A DNA stretch of 7,189 bases from Chloroflexota bacterium. GTDB taxonomy: Bacteria; Chloroflexota; UBA4733. The notes beneath the pieces are model-generated. The model searched no databases. It was not told where the DNA came from and was given only the letters and a program-made list of their open reading frames with translations. The position numbers were made by a program, and so were the translations under genes. The stretch is taken from NCBI GenBank assembly GCA_025980355.1, contig JAICXR010000168.1, forward strand, positions 1 to 7,189, read 5' to 3'. Of this stretch, positions 1 to 5,150 are shown in pieces; position 1 is the first letter of the stretch, and the number at the start of each line of letters is the position of its first letter.

Positions 1-417
1 GCCGCCGTGCGCGCGGCCGGGCCCGACCCCCGCCGGTGGCGCTGGGCGGACTGGCATCACACCGCCGCCCAGCACACCCTGGCCGGGGCGTTGCCCGAAC
101 ATGCGGCCGCGCTCAACCCGCCCCAGGTGGCCGTCGGCGGCGACGGCGACACCATCCAGGCCGCCGGCTACGCCTGGGGTCGCGGCGAGCGTTTCCCGAT
201 CACGGGCCTCTCCGTCTACCGGCAGATGGTAGACCTCTCCCGGATCGACCAGTCCAGCTCCGTGGTGCCGGGTGGCGCCTCCGGCCTGCCGCGGACGGCC
301 CACGCCGCCGATCAGCTCGAGCTGTGGCGCGCCCACCGCCGCGTCCCCGTCCCCTACGGCGAGCAACCGGTCGCGGCGGGCACCGTGGAGACGCTACGTC
401 TGGCACCGAGCGGATGA
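1..417 (+). CDS. Penicillin acylase (penicillin amidase) family protein, C-terminal part
   Basis: Only the 3' end is present: the frame is open from base 1 and stops at 415-417, giving 138 residues. The piece matches the C-terminal end of penicillin amidase family (S45) N-terminal-nucleophile hydrolases, which cleave amide bonds of beta-lactams, acyl-homoserine lactones or related acyl amides, usually outside the cytoplasm. Visible family marks are W-R-W-A-D-W-H near the start (relatives have W-x-W-G-D/K-L-H), GGDGDT followed by AAGY, then YRQMVDLSRID, a VVPGGASGLP block (relatives: PGGQSGHP), and DQLELWRAHRRVPVPYG, which resembles the usual D-x-L-x-L-W-x-x-G-x-Y-x-P-x-P-F ending. The catalytic Ser and signal peptide lie upstream of the window, so activity and substrate cannot be judged. 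The family call is strong; the substrate is unknown. No gene follows on this strand for about 200 bases. Confidence 0.85.
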   Translation, partial: AAVRAAGPDPRRWRWADWHHTAAQHTLAGALPEHAAALNPPQVAVGGDGDTIQAAGYAWGRGERFPITGLSVYRQMVDLSRIDQSSSVVPGGASGLPRTAHAADQLELWRAHRRVPVPYGEQPVAAGTVETLRLAPSG

Positions 418-585
418 CCCACTGGCGAGGGCGCGAGCGCCTGATCCCGGTCGCAGGGTCCCACGGCGCCCGATCGCGCCTGACGACGCGCCGGTGCGGG
501 CGCCGTCACGGTGGCACGCCCGATGCGGGCCAATGCGAGAGACCCTGGGTGCGCCGGTGGGCAGCCGTCCGTCAGGTAACGCGGG
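418..585. other. Intergenic stretch without a recognised gene
   Basis: The interval between the acylase stop and the HEAT-repeat gene holds open frames only of the GC-rich chance type. There are several short GC-rich inverted segments, for example CGGGCG and CGCCCG around 497-522, but none is followed by a T-run, so I do not call a terminator. The promoter of the next gene lies at its right end. Confidence 0.5.
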
Positions 586-614
586 TTGTCCCGGTGTGAT
601 GCGAATGGTACATT
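586..614 (+). promoter_or_regulatory. Candidate sigma-70 type promoter with extended -10, HEAT-repeat gene
   Basis: TTGTCC (586-591) is separated by exactly 17 bases from TACATT (609-614), and the -10 is preceded by TG at 606-607 (TGn extended -10). Each hexamer matches 4 of 6 consensus bases. The expected transcription start, about 7 bases after the -10, falls on or next to the ATG at 621, and the bases before that ATG hold no Shine-Dalgarno sequence. Together this suggests a leaderless mRNA. Seen in sequence; function inferred. Confidence 0.5.
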
Positions 615-620
615 GACCAT

Positions 621-959
621 ATGGAAACGCGAGCCGGCAATATCGACAGCTTCCTGGCGATGACGTATGACGGGGACCCGCGGGTGCGGCGGGCGGCGGT
701 GACGCACCTGTGCCCGTGTCACGTGAAGCGCAACCACGCGCCGGTGTGGGAGCGTATGGTCGCCATGGCCACGGACCCGGACCCTGGCGTCCGCAACTGG
801 GTGTTGCACGTCTTGACGGATGGGTCGCCGCGCTCGCGGCGGGCGCAGGTGGTGCAGGTGCTGGAGCGCCTGCGTGACGACCCCGACCCGAAGATCCGGC
901 GCAAGGCGCGCAACATCGACGCCGAGTTTCGGCGGACCGGGAACCTCAACGTCTCCTGA
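621..959 (+). CDS. Small HEAT-repeat domain protein
   Basis: A 112-residue, cytoplasmic-looking protein with no signal peptide or membrane segment. It is built from about three helical repeats, each marked by the D-P-x-[VI]-R signature: DPRVR at 19-23, DPGVR at 54-58 and DPKIR at 89-93. These are typical of HEAT/PBS-lyase-like repeats, which generally act as protein-binding scaffolds. Between the first two repeats sits a conserved-looking LCPCHVK block (30-36) with two Cys and a His, which could bind a metal or be redox active; this is inference. The ATG at 621 has no Shine-Dalgarno sequence, but a promoter at 586-614 would start the transcript right at this codon. It is convergent with the lipoprotein gene on the other strand. 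Similar short HEAT proteins occur as hypotheticals in many soil bacteria. The repeat call is fairly sure; the role is unknown. Confidence 0.75.
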   Translation: METRAGNIDSFLAMTYDGDPRVRRAAVTHLCPCHVKRNHAPVWERMVAMATDPDPGVRNWVLHVLTDGSPRSRRAQVVQVLERLRDDPDPKIRRKARNIDAEFRRTGNLNVS

Positions 960-969
960 GCGCCCCGGC

Positions 970-982
970 AGCCGATGCGGCT
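970..982. terminator. Small hairpin between convergent genes
   Basis: AGCCG (970-974) and CGGCT (978-982) form a 5-bp stem with a 3-base ATG loop, between the HEAT-repeat stop (957-959) and overlapping the lipoprotein stop (981-983). Its position between two convergent genes suits a bidirectional terminator, but there is no U-tract on either side and the stem is short. Weak call. Confidence 0.2.
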
Positions 983-1628
983 AGGAGAGGCCCATGTTCG
1001 CGGTCTGCTGCTCCAGGTCGCCCGCGATCTGCTCCAGTTTGCTGACCGCCCCCGGCGCCTGGAAGATGTCGTTGGCCGCCACCTTGCCGTCGAGGTCTTT
1101 GATCGCCGCCGCCCACTGGTCGACCGTCTGGTGATAGTGCGTCAGCGTCGCGGCGTCGACGCCTGGTAGGGGCGGCAAGCCGTCGACGACCTTGGTCACG
1201 GCGGTCGCCTGCTGGTCAAGTTGCCGCAACTGGCCGCTCGCGGCGGCGGTGTTCAGGCTGCCGTTCTGGAAGCGCGTGCCGATATCGGTCATGCTGCCGT
1301 CAATCTGCAGGATCTGGTGCGTGGCGGCCACCCACTGGGTCCGGATGGCGGCACCGGCCGTCGCCGTCAGGTCCGGCGTCGCGGTGTCCGTCGCCGTCGC
1401 GGTCGGTTCCGGCGTCGGGGTTGGGGTCGCCGTCGCGGTGACCTCCGGCGTCGCGGTGGCTTCGGTTGCGGACGGCACCACCGCCGCTGCGCTCGCGATC
1501 GGCGTGCCGATCGGCGCTACCGGCACTTCCTCGGCCGAGAGCGACATGGAACAGGACCCTAACAGCAGCGCCAGGACCACCGCGCCACCGGCCACCAGGC
1601 GCCGGTACACCGGCTCTGGCGCCTTCAT
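981..1628 (-). CDS. Secreted lipoprotein with Thr/Pro-rich linker, unknown function
   Basis: A 215-residue predicted lipoprotein. Residues 1-10 are polar and positively charged, 11-23 are hydrophobic, and LLGSC (22-26) is a good lipobox with Cys26 as the likely acylated residue, so the protein should be anchored to the outer face of the cytoplasmic membrane. Residues 53-92 are a low-complexity Thr/Ala/Pro linker of the kind that spaces a domain from the membrane. The C-terminal part (about 95-213) is Gln/Asp/Ala-rich and looks mainly alpha-helical, perhaps a helical bundle, but I recognise no family. The ATG at 1626-1628 is supported by GAGGAG (1637-1642 on the complement) eight bases upstream. 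The gene is divergent from the two-component operon, so it could be a target of, or an accessory to, that sensor; this is inference from position only. No catalytic motif is visible. Confidence 0.8.
   Translation of the reverse strand: MKAPEPVYRRLVAGGAVVLALLLGSCSMSLSAEEVPVAPIGTPIASAAAVVPSATEATATPEVTATATPTPTPEPTATATDTATPDLTATAGAAIRTQWVAATHQILQIDGSMTDIGTRFQNGSLNTAAASGQLRQLDQQATAVTKVVDGLPPLPGVDAATLTHYHQTVDQWAAAIKDLDGKVAANDIFQAPGAVSKLEQIAGDLEQQTANMGLS
1353..1460 (-). repeat. Low-complexity coding repeat (Thr/Ala/Pro linker)
   Basis: This segment encodes residues 57-92 of the lipoprotein as irregular copies of TATP and TAT units. At DNA level it shows repeated GTCGC, GGCGTC and GGTCGCC blocks on the plus strand. 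It is an imperfect repeat, likely prone to length change by slippage, and is best read as a flexible spacer rather than a mobile or regulatory element. Confidence 0.6.
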
Positions 1629-1636
1629 AGATCAAT

Positions 1637-1642
1637 CTCCTC
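1637..1642 (-). promoter_or_regulatory. Ribosome binding site of the lipoprotein gene
   Basis: The complement reads GAGGAG, followed by eight bases and then ATG at 1628. This fixes the lipoprotein start, from which the charged N-region and lipobox read correctly. Confidence 0.7.
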
Positions 1643-1710
1643 ACGCTCACGGGCCGTGGCTGCCTCGCCCGGCGTCCATGAAGGAAGCTTGGAGCATAGG
1701 CAGTGCCAAG

Positions 1711-1731
1711 CGAGCCGCAGAAAGCGGCTCG
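1711..1731. other. Hairpin in the divergent intergenic region
   Basis: CGAGCCGC (1711-1718) and GCGGCTCG (1724-1731) form a perfect 8-bp inverted repeat around an AGAAA loop. It lies between the divergent lipoprotein and response regulator genes, upstream of both. As no gene ends here, a terminator role is unlikely. It may be a leader structure on the lipoprotein transcript or a protein binding site. The structure is seen; the role is unknown. Confidence 0.4.
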
Positions 1732-1763
1732 GATCGCCCTCCTCGGCGGTTCGTTGCCCAAAG

Positions 1764-1806
1764 TTCACAGTTTCTTGACATATCGGGACGGGAATGGGCC
1801 TACTAT
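1764..1806 (+). promoter_or_regulatory. Promoter with phased direct repeat ahead of the two-component operon
   Basis: TTGACA at 1775-1780 is a perfect -35 hexamer. The best -10 is TACTAT at 1801-1806, which leaves a 20-base spacer, longer than the optimal 17. TTCACA at 1764-1769 precedes TTGACA with an 11-base start-to-start distance (6-bp repeat, 5-bp gap), and a poorer TTGCCC sits at 1754-1759. Direct repeats with an 11-bp period are the usual operator form of OmpR/PhoB-family regulators, and B. subtilis PhoP sites read TT(A/T/C)ACA. A long spacer plus an overlapping operator fits an activated, autoregulated promoter. Repeats and spacing are seen; regulation is inferred. Confidence 0.5.
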
Positions 1807-1861
1807 CCGTCGAGTCCGACCGTCAGCCCAATTCCCCCATGGACGAACGAGGAAGGTTACA

Positions 1862-2608
1862 ATGATGCCGATAACCCCCGTGGAGGAGCGTATGGCCGGC
1901 GAATCGATCCTGGTCGTTGAGGACGAAGCGAATATCGCCAAATTGCTGACGATGTACCTGGAAAAGGATGGCTACCGCGTGCTGGTCGCCCGCGACGGGC
2001 AACAAGGGCTTGAACGGTTCGAGCGCGACCATCCGGACATGGTGATCCTGGATTTGCTGCTGCCGAAAATGGACGGCCTGGAAGTCTGCCGGCGCATTCG
2101 CCGCCAGTCGTTCGTGCCCTTACTGATGCTCACCGCGAAGCGAGATGAGACCGATAAAATCGTGGGGTTGGAACTCGGCGCCGACGATTACATGACGAAG
2201 CCGTTCAGTCCCCGGGAGATGGTGACGCGGGTGCGGGCCATCCTGCGCCGCGCCAAGCAATCGACGGTGACCGCCGTCAGCCTCGACGGCACGCTAGAGT
2301 TCGATGACCTGATGATCGACGTGCCCCGCCACGAGGTGCGCGTCGGTGCGAGAGTGGTGGCGCTCACCGCCAAAGAGTTTGAGCTCCTGCGCACATTGGC
2401 GGGAAGCCCCGGCAAAGTGTTCAGTCGCGACGCCCTGCTCAACCAGGTGTGGGGCTACGACTATTATGGCGATGCCCGCACCGTCGACGTCCACGTCGGC
2501 ACGCTGCGCAAGAAGGTCGAGGCGCAACCGTCGTCGCCGCGCTGGATCAAAACGGTCTGGGGCATTGGCTACAAGTTTGAAGACGCGATCACCGAAGCGA
2601 GCGCATGA
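1862..2608 (+). CDS. OmpR/PhoB-family DNA-binding response regulator
   Basis: A transcriptional response regulator that is phosphorylated by its partner kinase and binds DNA. Counting from the alternative ATG at 1892, the receiver domain spans about residues 5-120 with the acidic pair E10/D11, phospho-acceptor D54 in the VILDLLLP strand, T81 and K103 (MTKPF), all in normal places. The C-terminal winged helix (about 135-232) has LTAKEFELL, the SRDALLNQVWGYDY recognition region and RTVDVHVGTLRKK, ending in the VWGIGYKF hairpin typical of Trans_reg_C. Two starts are plausible: ATG 1862 after AGGAAGG (1850-1856), giving 248 residues, and ATG 1892 after GGAGGAG (1882-1888), giving 238 residues and the more usual distance to the acidic pair. 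I report the longer one. The stop overlaps the kinase ATG (ATGA), so the two are translationally coupled. Its target genes are not evident beyond likely autoregulation. Confidence 0.93.
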   Translation: MMPITPVEERMAGESILVVEDEANIAKLLTMYLEKDGYRVLVARDGQQGLERFERDHPDMVILDLLLPKMDGLEVCRRIRRQSFVPLLMLTAKRDETDKIVGLELGADDYMTKPFSPREMVTRVRAILRRAKQSTVTAVSLDGTLEFDDLMIDVPRHEVRVGARVVALTAKEFELLRTLAGSPGKVFSRDALLNQVWGYDYYGDARTVDVHVGTLRKKVEAQPSSPRWIKTVWGIGYKFEDAITEASA

Positions 2609-4170
2609 CCTTCTTCCATAGCCTCCGCTGGAAACTCATCGGCAGCTACCTGTTGTTGGTGGCGGCGGTACTGATTGCCGTCGTGGTGCTGACCCGCTAC
2701 ACCGTGAGCACCATCTTCGCCACCTACCAGGAGAACAGCCTGGTTCGCGATGCCGGCCAGTTCGCGCACGTCTTCGGCCAGGATTACAACAGTACGCACG
2801 ATTGGCACCAGATCGCCCCCGCCTTCAGCATGTCGACGCAGTTCGATCGCAATGACATCTGGATCCTCAATATGCAGGGCGCGCCGGTGCTGACGCAGCC
2901 ACCGAACGCCCCGGCGAACGAGCGGCCCACCATGGCGATGCTGCGCTCGGTGCTGCACGGGCAGGTGGCGACCGGCCAGATCAACGGCCTCCTGGGGCGG
3001 CCACGCCGGGTCTGGGCGGCCGTTCCCTTGCGCGCCAACGACACGATCATCGGCGCGGTGTTCATCGTGGCGGCGCCCGAGACCGCCTTGCCCACCGGTC
3101 CCGCTTACGCCTTCCCGTTCCGCTTGCTGCAGACGACCGCCGATTTTGTGACGGATGTGGAGCATCGCCTGGCCCTGATCGGCGTCATCGTCGGCATTCT
3201 GGCGATCGGGCTCGGCGTCTGGTTGGCGCGCTCGATCACCGACCCAATCCAGGACTTGCGCGGCGCCGTCGGCCATATCGCTGCCGGTGACCTGACGCAG
3301 CGGGTCCGCGTCCGCTCCCGCGACGAAGTGGGCGGCCTGGCCGCCGACATCAACCGGATGGCGGAGCGCCTGGAGGCGGATGTCAACGAGCTGCACGCCC
3401 AGGAAGAGCTCCGGCGCGACCTGGTCGCCAACGTGTCCCACGACCTCGCCACGCCGCTCACGGGCATCCAGGGCTTCACGGAAGCCTTGATGGACGGCAT
3501 GGTCGGCAGCGAGTCCGAGCGGCGCGAGCTCTACAGCAATATCAATCGCGAAGTGCATCGCCTGCGCCGTCTGGTCGGCGACCTGCAGGACCTCTCCTCG
3601 CTGGAGAACGGCATGGGCCACATCCAACCGCAGGCCATGCACCTGGAAGAGCTCCTGGAAGAGGCGCTGGGCGTCGAGCACGTCGAAGCGGCGGAGCGCG
3701 GTGTGACCCTGGTGCGCGAGATCCCTGCCGACCTCCCGCTGGTCCTGGCCGACGACGGGCGGATTACGCAGGTGCTCCTCAACCTCCTCGATAACGCCCT
3801 TCGCTTCACGCCGAGCGGCGGCACAATAACGCTCAGCGCGCGGGCGGTCGAGCGGTCCGTGGAAGTGACCGTCGCCGACACCGGCACCGGCATTCCCGCC
3901 GACGAGTTGCCCCATATCTTCGAGCGCTTCTACCGCGTGGACCGTTCGCGCTCGCGGGAAACTGGCGGCGGCGGACTGGGACTGGCGATTGTCAAGGCCA
4001 TTGTGCAGGCCCACGGCGGCCACGTCGCCGCGACCAGCGTCGTCGGCGAGGGCACGCAGATGCGCTTTACCCTACCCCGCTTTCAGGATGCCGCCGTCCC
4101 CGCCCTGCCATCGGCGCGGGCGCGGTACCTCCGCCGACGCGGCGTTGCTACGCCAGTTGCAGCCGAATAG
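2605..4170 (+). CDS. Membrane sensor histidine kinase (HAMP, HisKA, HATPase)
   Basis: A 521-residue sensor kinase, partner of the preceding response regulator, with which it shares ATGA. Order of parts: transmembrane segment about 11-31; extracytoplasmic sensor region about 33-187 with no recognised fold; second transmembrane segment 189-208; HAMP linker about 209-262 (ARSITDPIQDL, then GDL and DEVG); dimerisation/phosphoacceptor helix with H279 in NVSHDLATPL; ATPase domain with N-box N393-LLDN397, G1 box D425-TGTGIP, F-box FERFYR and G2 box GGGGLGLAI at 454-462. All catalytic motifs are intact, so it should be active as kinase and phosphatase. The last 35 or so residues are Ala/Arg/Pro-rich beyond the usual fold. 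Its layout matches PhoR/ResE/BaeS-like kinases; the signal is unknown. The end of the gene overlaps a small gene on the other strand by 23 bases. Confidence 0.95.
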   Translation: MTFFHSLRWKLIGSYLLLVAAVLIAVVVLTRYTVSTIFATYQENSLVRDAGQFAHVFGQDYNSTHDWHQIAPAFSMSTQFDRNDIWILNMQGAPVLTQPPNAPANERPTMAMLRSVLHGQVATGQINGLLGRPRRVWAAVPLRANDTIIGAVFIVAAPETALPTGPAYAFPFRLLQTTADFVTDVEHRLALIGVIVGILAIGLGVWLARSITDPIQDLRGAVGHIAAGDLTQRVRVRSRDEVGGLAADINRMAERLEADVNELHAQEELRRDLVANVSHDLATPLTGIQGFTEALMDGMVGSESERRELYSNINREVHRLRRLVGDLQDLSSLENGMGHIQPQAMHLEELLEEALGVEHVEAAERGVTLVREIPADLPLVLADDGRITQVLLNLLDNALRFTPSGGTITLSARAVERSVEVTVADTGTGIPADELPHIFERFYRVDRSRSRETGGGGLGLAIVKAIVQAHGGHVAATSVVGEGTQMRFTLPRFQDAAVPALPSARARYLRRRGVATPVAAE

Positions 4171-4357
4171 CGTCGAGGTCGCACTTCTTCAGGTAGATGG
4201 CGCGACGGCGACCGAGCATGCGATAGGCCGGCAGTTGCCGCAACGCAATCAGCCGGTATAATGTCGGCCGGAACGTGCCCAGGTAACGAACGGCATCGGT
4301 CAGGCTCAGCATCGCCTCGCCATCGCCGGCAACGTCGGAAAATACGTTAAAGTCCAC
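4148..4357 (-). CDS. Small helix-turn-helix (excisionase/MerR-like HTH_17) DNA-binding protein
   Basis: A 69-residue protein with the winged-helix pattern of small excisionase-type regulators: SLTDAVRYLG (18-27, helix 1), RPTLYRLIALRQLPAYRMLGRRR (30-52, recognition helix, turn and wing) and a closing KKCDLDAIRLQ (57-67), the usual wing-then-D-L-D ending. It most likely binds DNA as a local regulator. The GTG at 4355-4357 is preceded by AAGGA with 5 bases between, so I chose it. An ATG at 4312 would give a 54-residue version beginning right before the domain and is a real alternative. Its 3' end overlaps the kinase gene by 23 bases, tail to tail. No integrase is visible, so a prophage excisionase role is not supported. 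Confidence 0.75.
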   Translation of the reverse strand: MDFNVFSDVAGDGEAMLSLTDAVRYLGTFRPTLYRLIALRQLPAYRMLGRRRAIYLKKCDLDAIRLQLA

Positions 4358-4411
4358 GCTCGTCCTTGTCCGTCCACTGTATGGGGTCGACTAGTGTTGC
4401 GCTTCGCCCGC

Positions 4412-4419
4412 AGTATACC
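4412..4419. promoter_or_regulatory. Divergent -10 element (GTATAC) between HTH gene and P-loop kinase gene
   Basis: On the complement TATACT (4412-4417) matches 5 of 6 consensus -10 bases and would start transcription near 4405, about 48 bases before the GTG of the HTH gene. On the plus strand the same palindromic core gives TATACC (4414-4419), about 40 bases before the kinase ATG. No good -35 is visible in either direction. This is the only -10-like element in the gap, so it may serve one or both genes. Confidence 0.35.
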
Positions 4420-4462
4420 GGCAGCCGTCGCCGTGCCCCACCAGGGGCCGGCGGTCCTACCC

Positions 4463-5089
4463 ATGACCTCCCCATCCGGGCTATCGCCGGAGGCGGTGCC
4501 CCGTCCACTGGATCGTGCCCGGCGCATCGTCGTCGTCGGCATCGGCGGTTCCGGGAAGAGCACCCTGGCTGCCAGCCTGGCGGCCCTCCTGCGACTCCCG
4601 TATGTGGAACTGGACGCGTTGCATTGGGAGGCGAACTGGACGCCAGCCGGCGACGCCACATTCCGAGCTCGCACGGCCGACGCGTTGAGCACGGATGGCT
4701 GGGTAGCCGACGGCAATTATCATAAGGTACGCGACATCGTCTGGTCCCGCGCCGACACACTGATCTGGCTGGACTATCCCCTGCGCGTGAACCTCTGGCG
4801 TCTCACCAAACGCACAGTTCGCCGCGTGTTCCAACGGGAAGTGCTCTGGAACGGCAACACGGAGCGCTTCCGCGAGGCGTTTCTGAGTCGTGACTCGCTG
4901 TACGTCTGGGCGGTCAAGAGATATCGCTCCCGCCGCCGCGAATACGACGCGCTCCTGGCCCTAAGCGAATATAGCCATCTGCGCGTGGTGCGTCTTCACT
5001 CACCGGCCGCAACGGATCGCTGGCTAGGGAGGGAACAGGAGAGAGCGGGCAACGGGAATCGAACCCGTGCGTTCAGCTTGGGAAGCTGA
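4463..5089 (+). CDS. P-loop nucleotide kinase, FlaR-like / adenylate-kinase-related
   Basis: A 208-residue cytoplasmic P-loop NTPase of the group annotated as topology modulation protein (FlaR) or adenylate-kinase-like. The Walker A loop GIGGSGKST is at 26-34, LDALHW at 50-55 and the conserved DGNY at 83-86; WLDYP at 102-106 fits the Walker B strand, followed by an Arg-rich lid region (113-126 and 152-160). These proteins probably phosphorylate a small nucleotide-like substrate, but the true substrate is not established. The ATG at 4463 has no good Shine-Dalgarno sequence; the frame also opens with GTG at 4394, but the extra residues are low in quality and cover the promoter region. The last 15 codons are the antisense of the tRNA-Gly gene, so the stop lies inside the tRNA. 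The C-terminal tail (AGNGNRTRAFSLGS) therefore has no family meaning. Confidence 0.8.
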   Translation: MTSPSGLSPEAVPRPLDRARRIVVVGIGGSGKSTLAASLAALLRLPYVELDALHWEANWTPAGDATFRARTADALSTDGWVADGNYHKVRDIVWSRADTLIWLDYPLRVNLWRLTKRTVRRVFQREVLWNGNTERFREAFLSRDSLYVWAVKRYRSRRREYDALLALSEYSHLRVVRLHSPAATDRWLGREQERAGNGNRTRAFSLGS

Positions 5090-5114
5090 CATGCCACCAC
5101 AACATCTTGCCCGC
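5044..5114 (-). tRNA. tRNA-Gly (CCC)
   Basis: The complement folds into a full 71-base cloverleaf. The acceptor stem GCGGGCA/TGCCCGC has 7 pairs; the D stem ATGT/GCAT has 4 pairs, one of them G-U; the anticodon stem TCAGC/GCTGA encloses loop TTCCCAA with anticodon CCC; a 4-base variable loop ACGC follows; the T arm is ACGGG-TTCGATT-CCCGT. The discriminator is U73, as expected for bacterial tRNA-Gly, and CCA is not encoded. G18 and G19 and the G15-C48 pair are present, but position 8 is A, 14 is U and 21 is G, where nearly all tRNAs have U, A and A. It reads CCC (codon GGG). The gene lies just downstream of the histidine phosphatase gene on the same strand and has its own extended -10. Confidence 0.92.
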
Positions 5115-5127
5115 CTGCGGCAGGGAG

Positions 5128-5136
5128 AGTATACCA
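5128..5136 (-). promoter_or_regulatory. Extended -10 promoter element for tRNA-Gly
   Basis: The complement reads TGGTATACT, that is TGn plus TATACT (hexamer 5128-5133). Transcription would start near 5121, about 7 bases before the tRNA 5' end. No convincing -35 is seen; the extended -10 may compensate. Read-through from the phosphatase gene upstream is also possible. Confidence 0.5.
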
Positions 5137-5150
5137 GCAATGGCGCGCCG

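Noticed and set aside
497..522. Terminator after the acylase gene
   Set aside because: The 6-bp GC stem has a long loop, no T-run follows, and it lies 80 bases past the stop, so chance pairing in GC-rich DNA is likelier.
36..599. Open frame on the plus strand overlapping the acylase
   Set aside because: Arg/Pro/Gly-rich translation without family resemblance, overlapping a frame that clearly matches penicillin acylase.
1703..1861. N-terminal extension of the response regulator
   Set aside because: The extra codons would span the -35, the phased repeat and the -10, and add 53 residues before the receiver domain with no family counterpart.
1192..1920. Open frame on the plus strand opposite the lipoprotein
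   Set aside because: It arises from the low-complexity linker read in antisense, and it crosses the promoter region and the response regulator start.
2569..4023. Long open frame of 484 codons on the minus strand opposite the histidine kinase
   Set aside because: It is antisense to a kinase with every catalytic motif in place, and its translation is His/Asp/Gly/Gln-rich with no recognisable domain. High GC at codon position three commonly keeps antisense frames open.
4394..4462. N-terminal extension of the P-loop kinase from GTG 4394
   Set aside because: The extra 23 residues look like translated intergenic DNA and cover the only -10-like element; the P-loop is already 25 residues in from ATG 4463.
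4148..5114. Integrated element flanked by tRNA-Gly with an excisionase
   Set aside because: A small HTH_17 protein and a tRNA lie close together, but there is no integrase, no second copy of the tRNA 3' end in the window, and the kinase between them is chromosomal in type.
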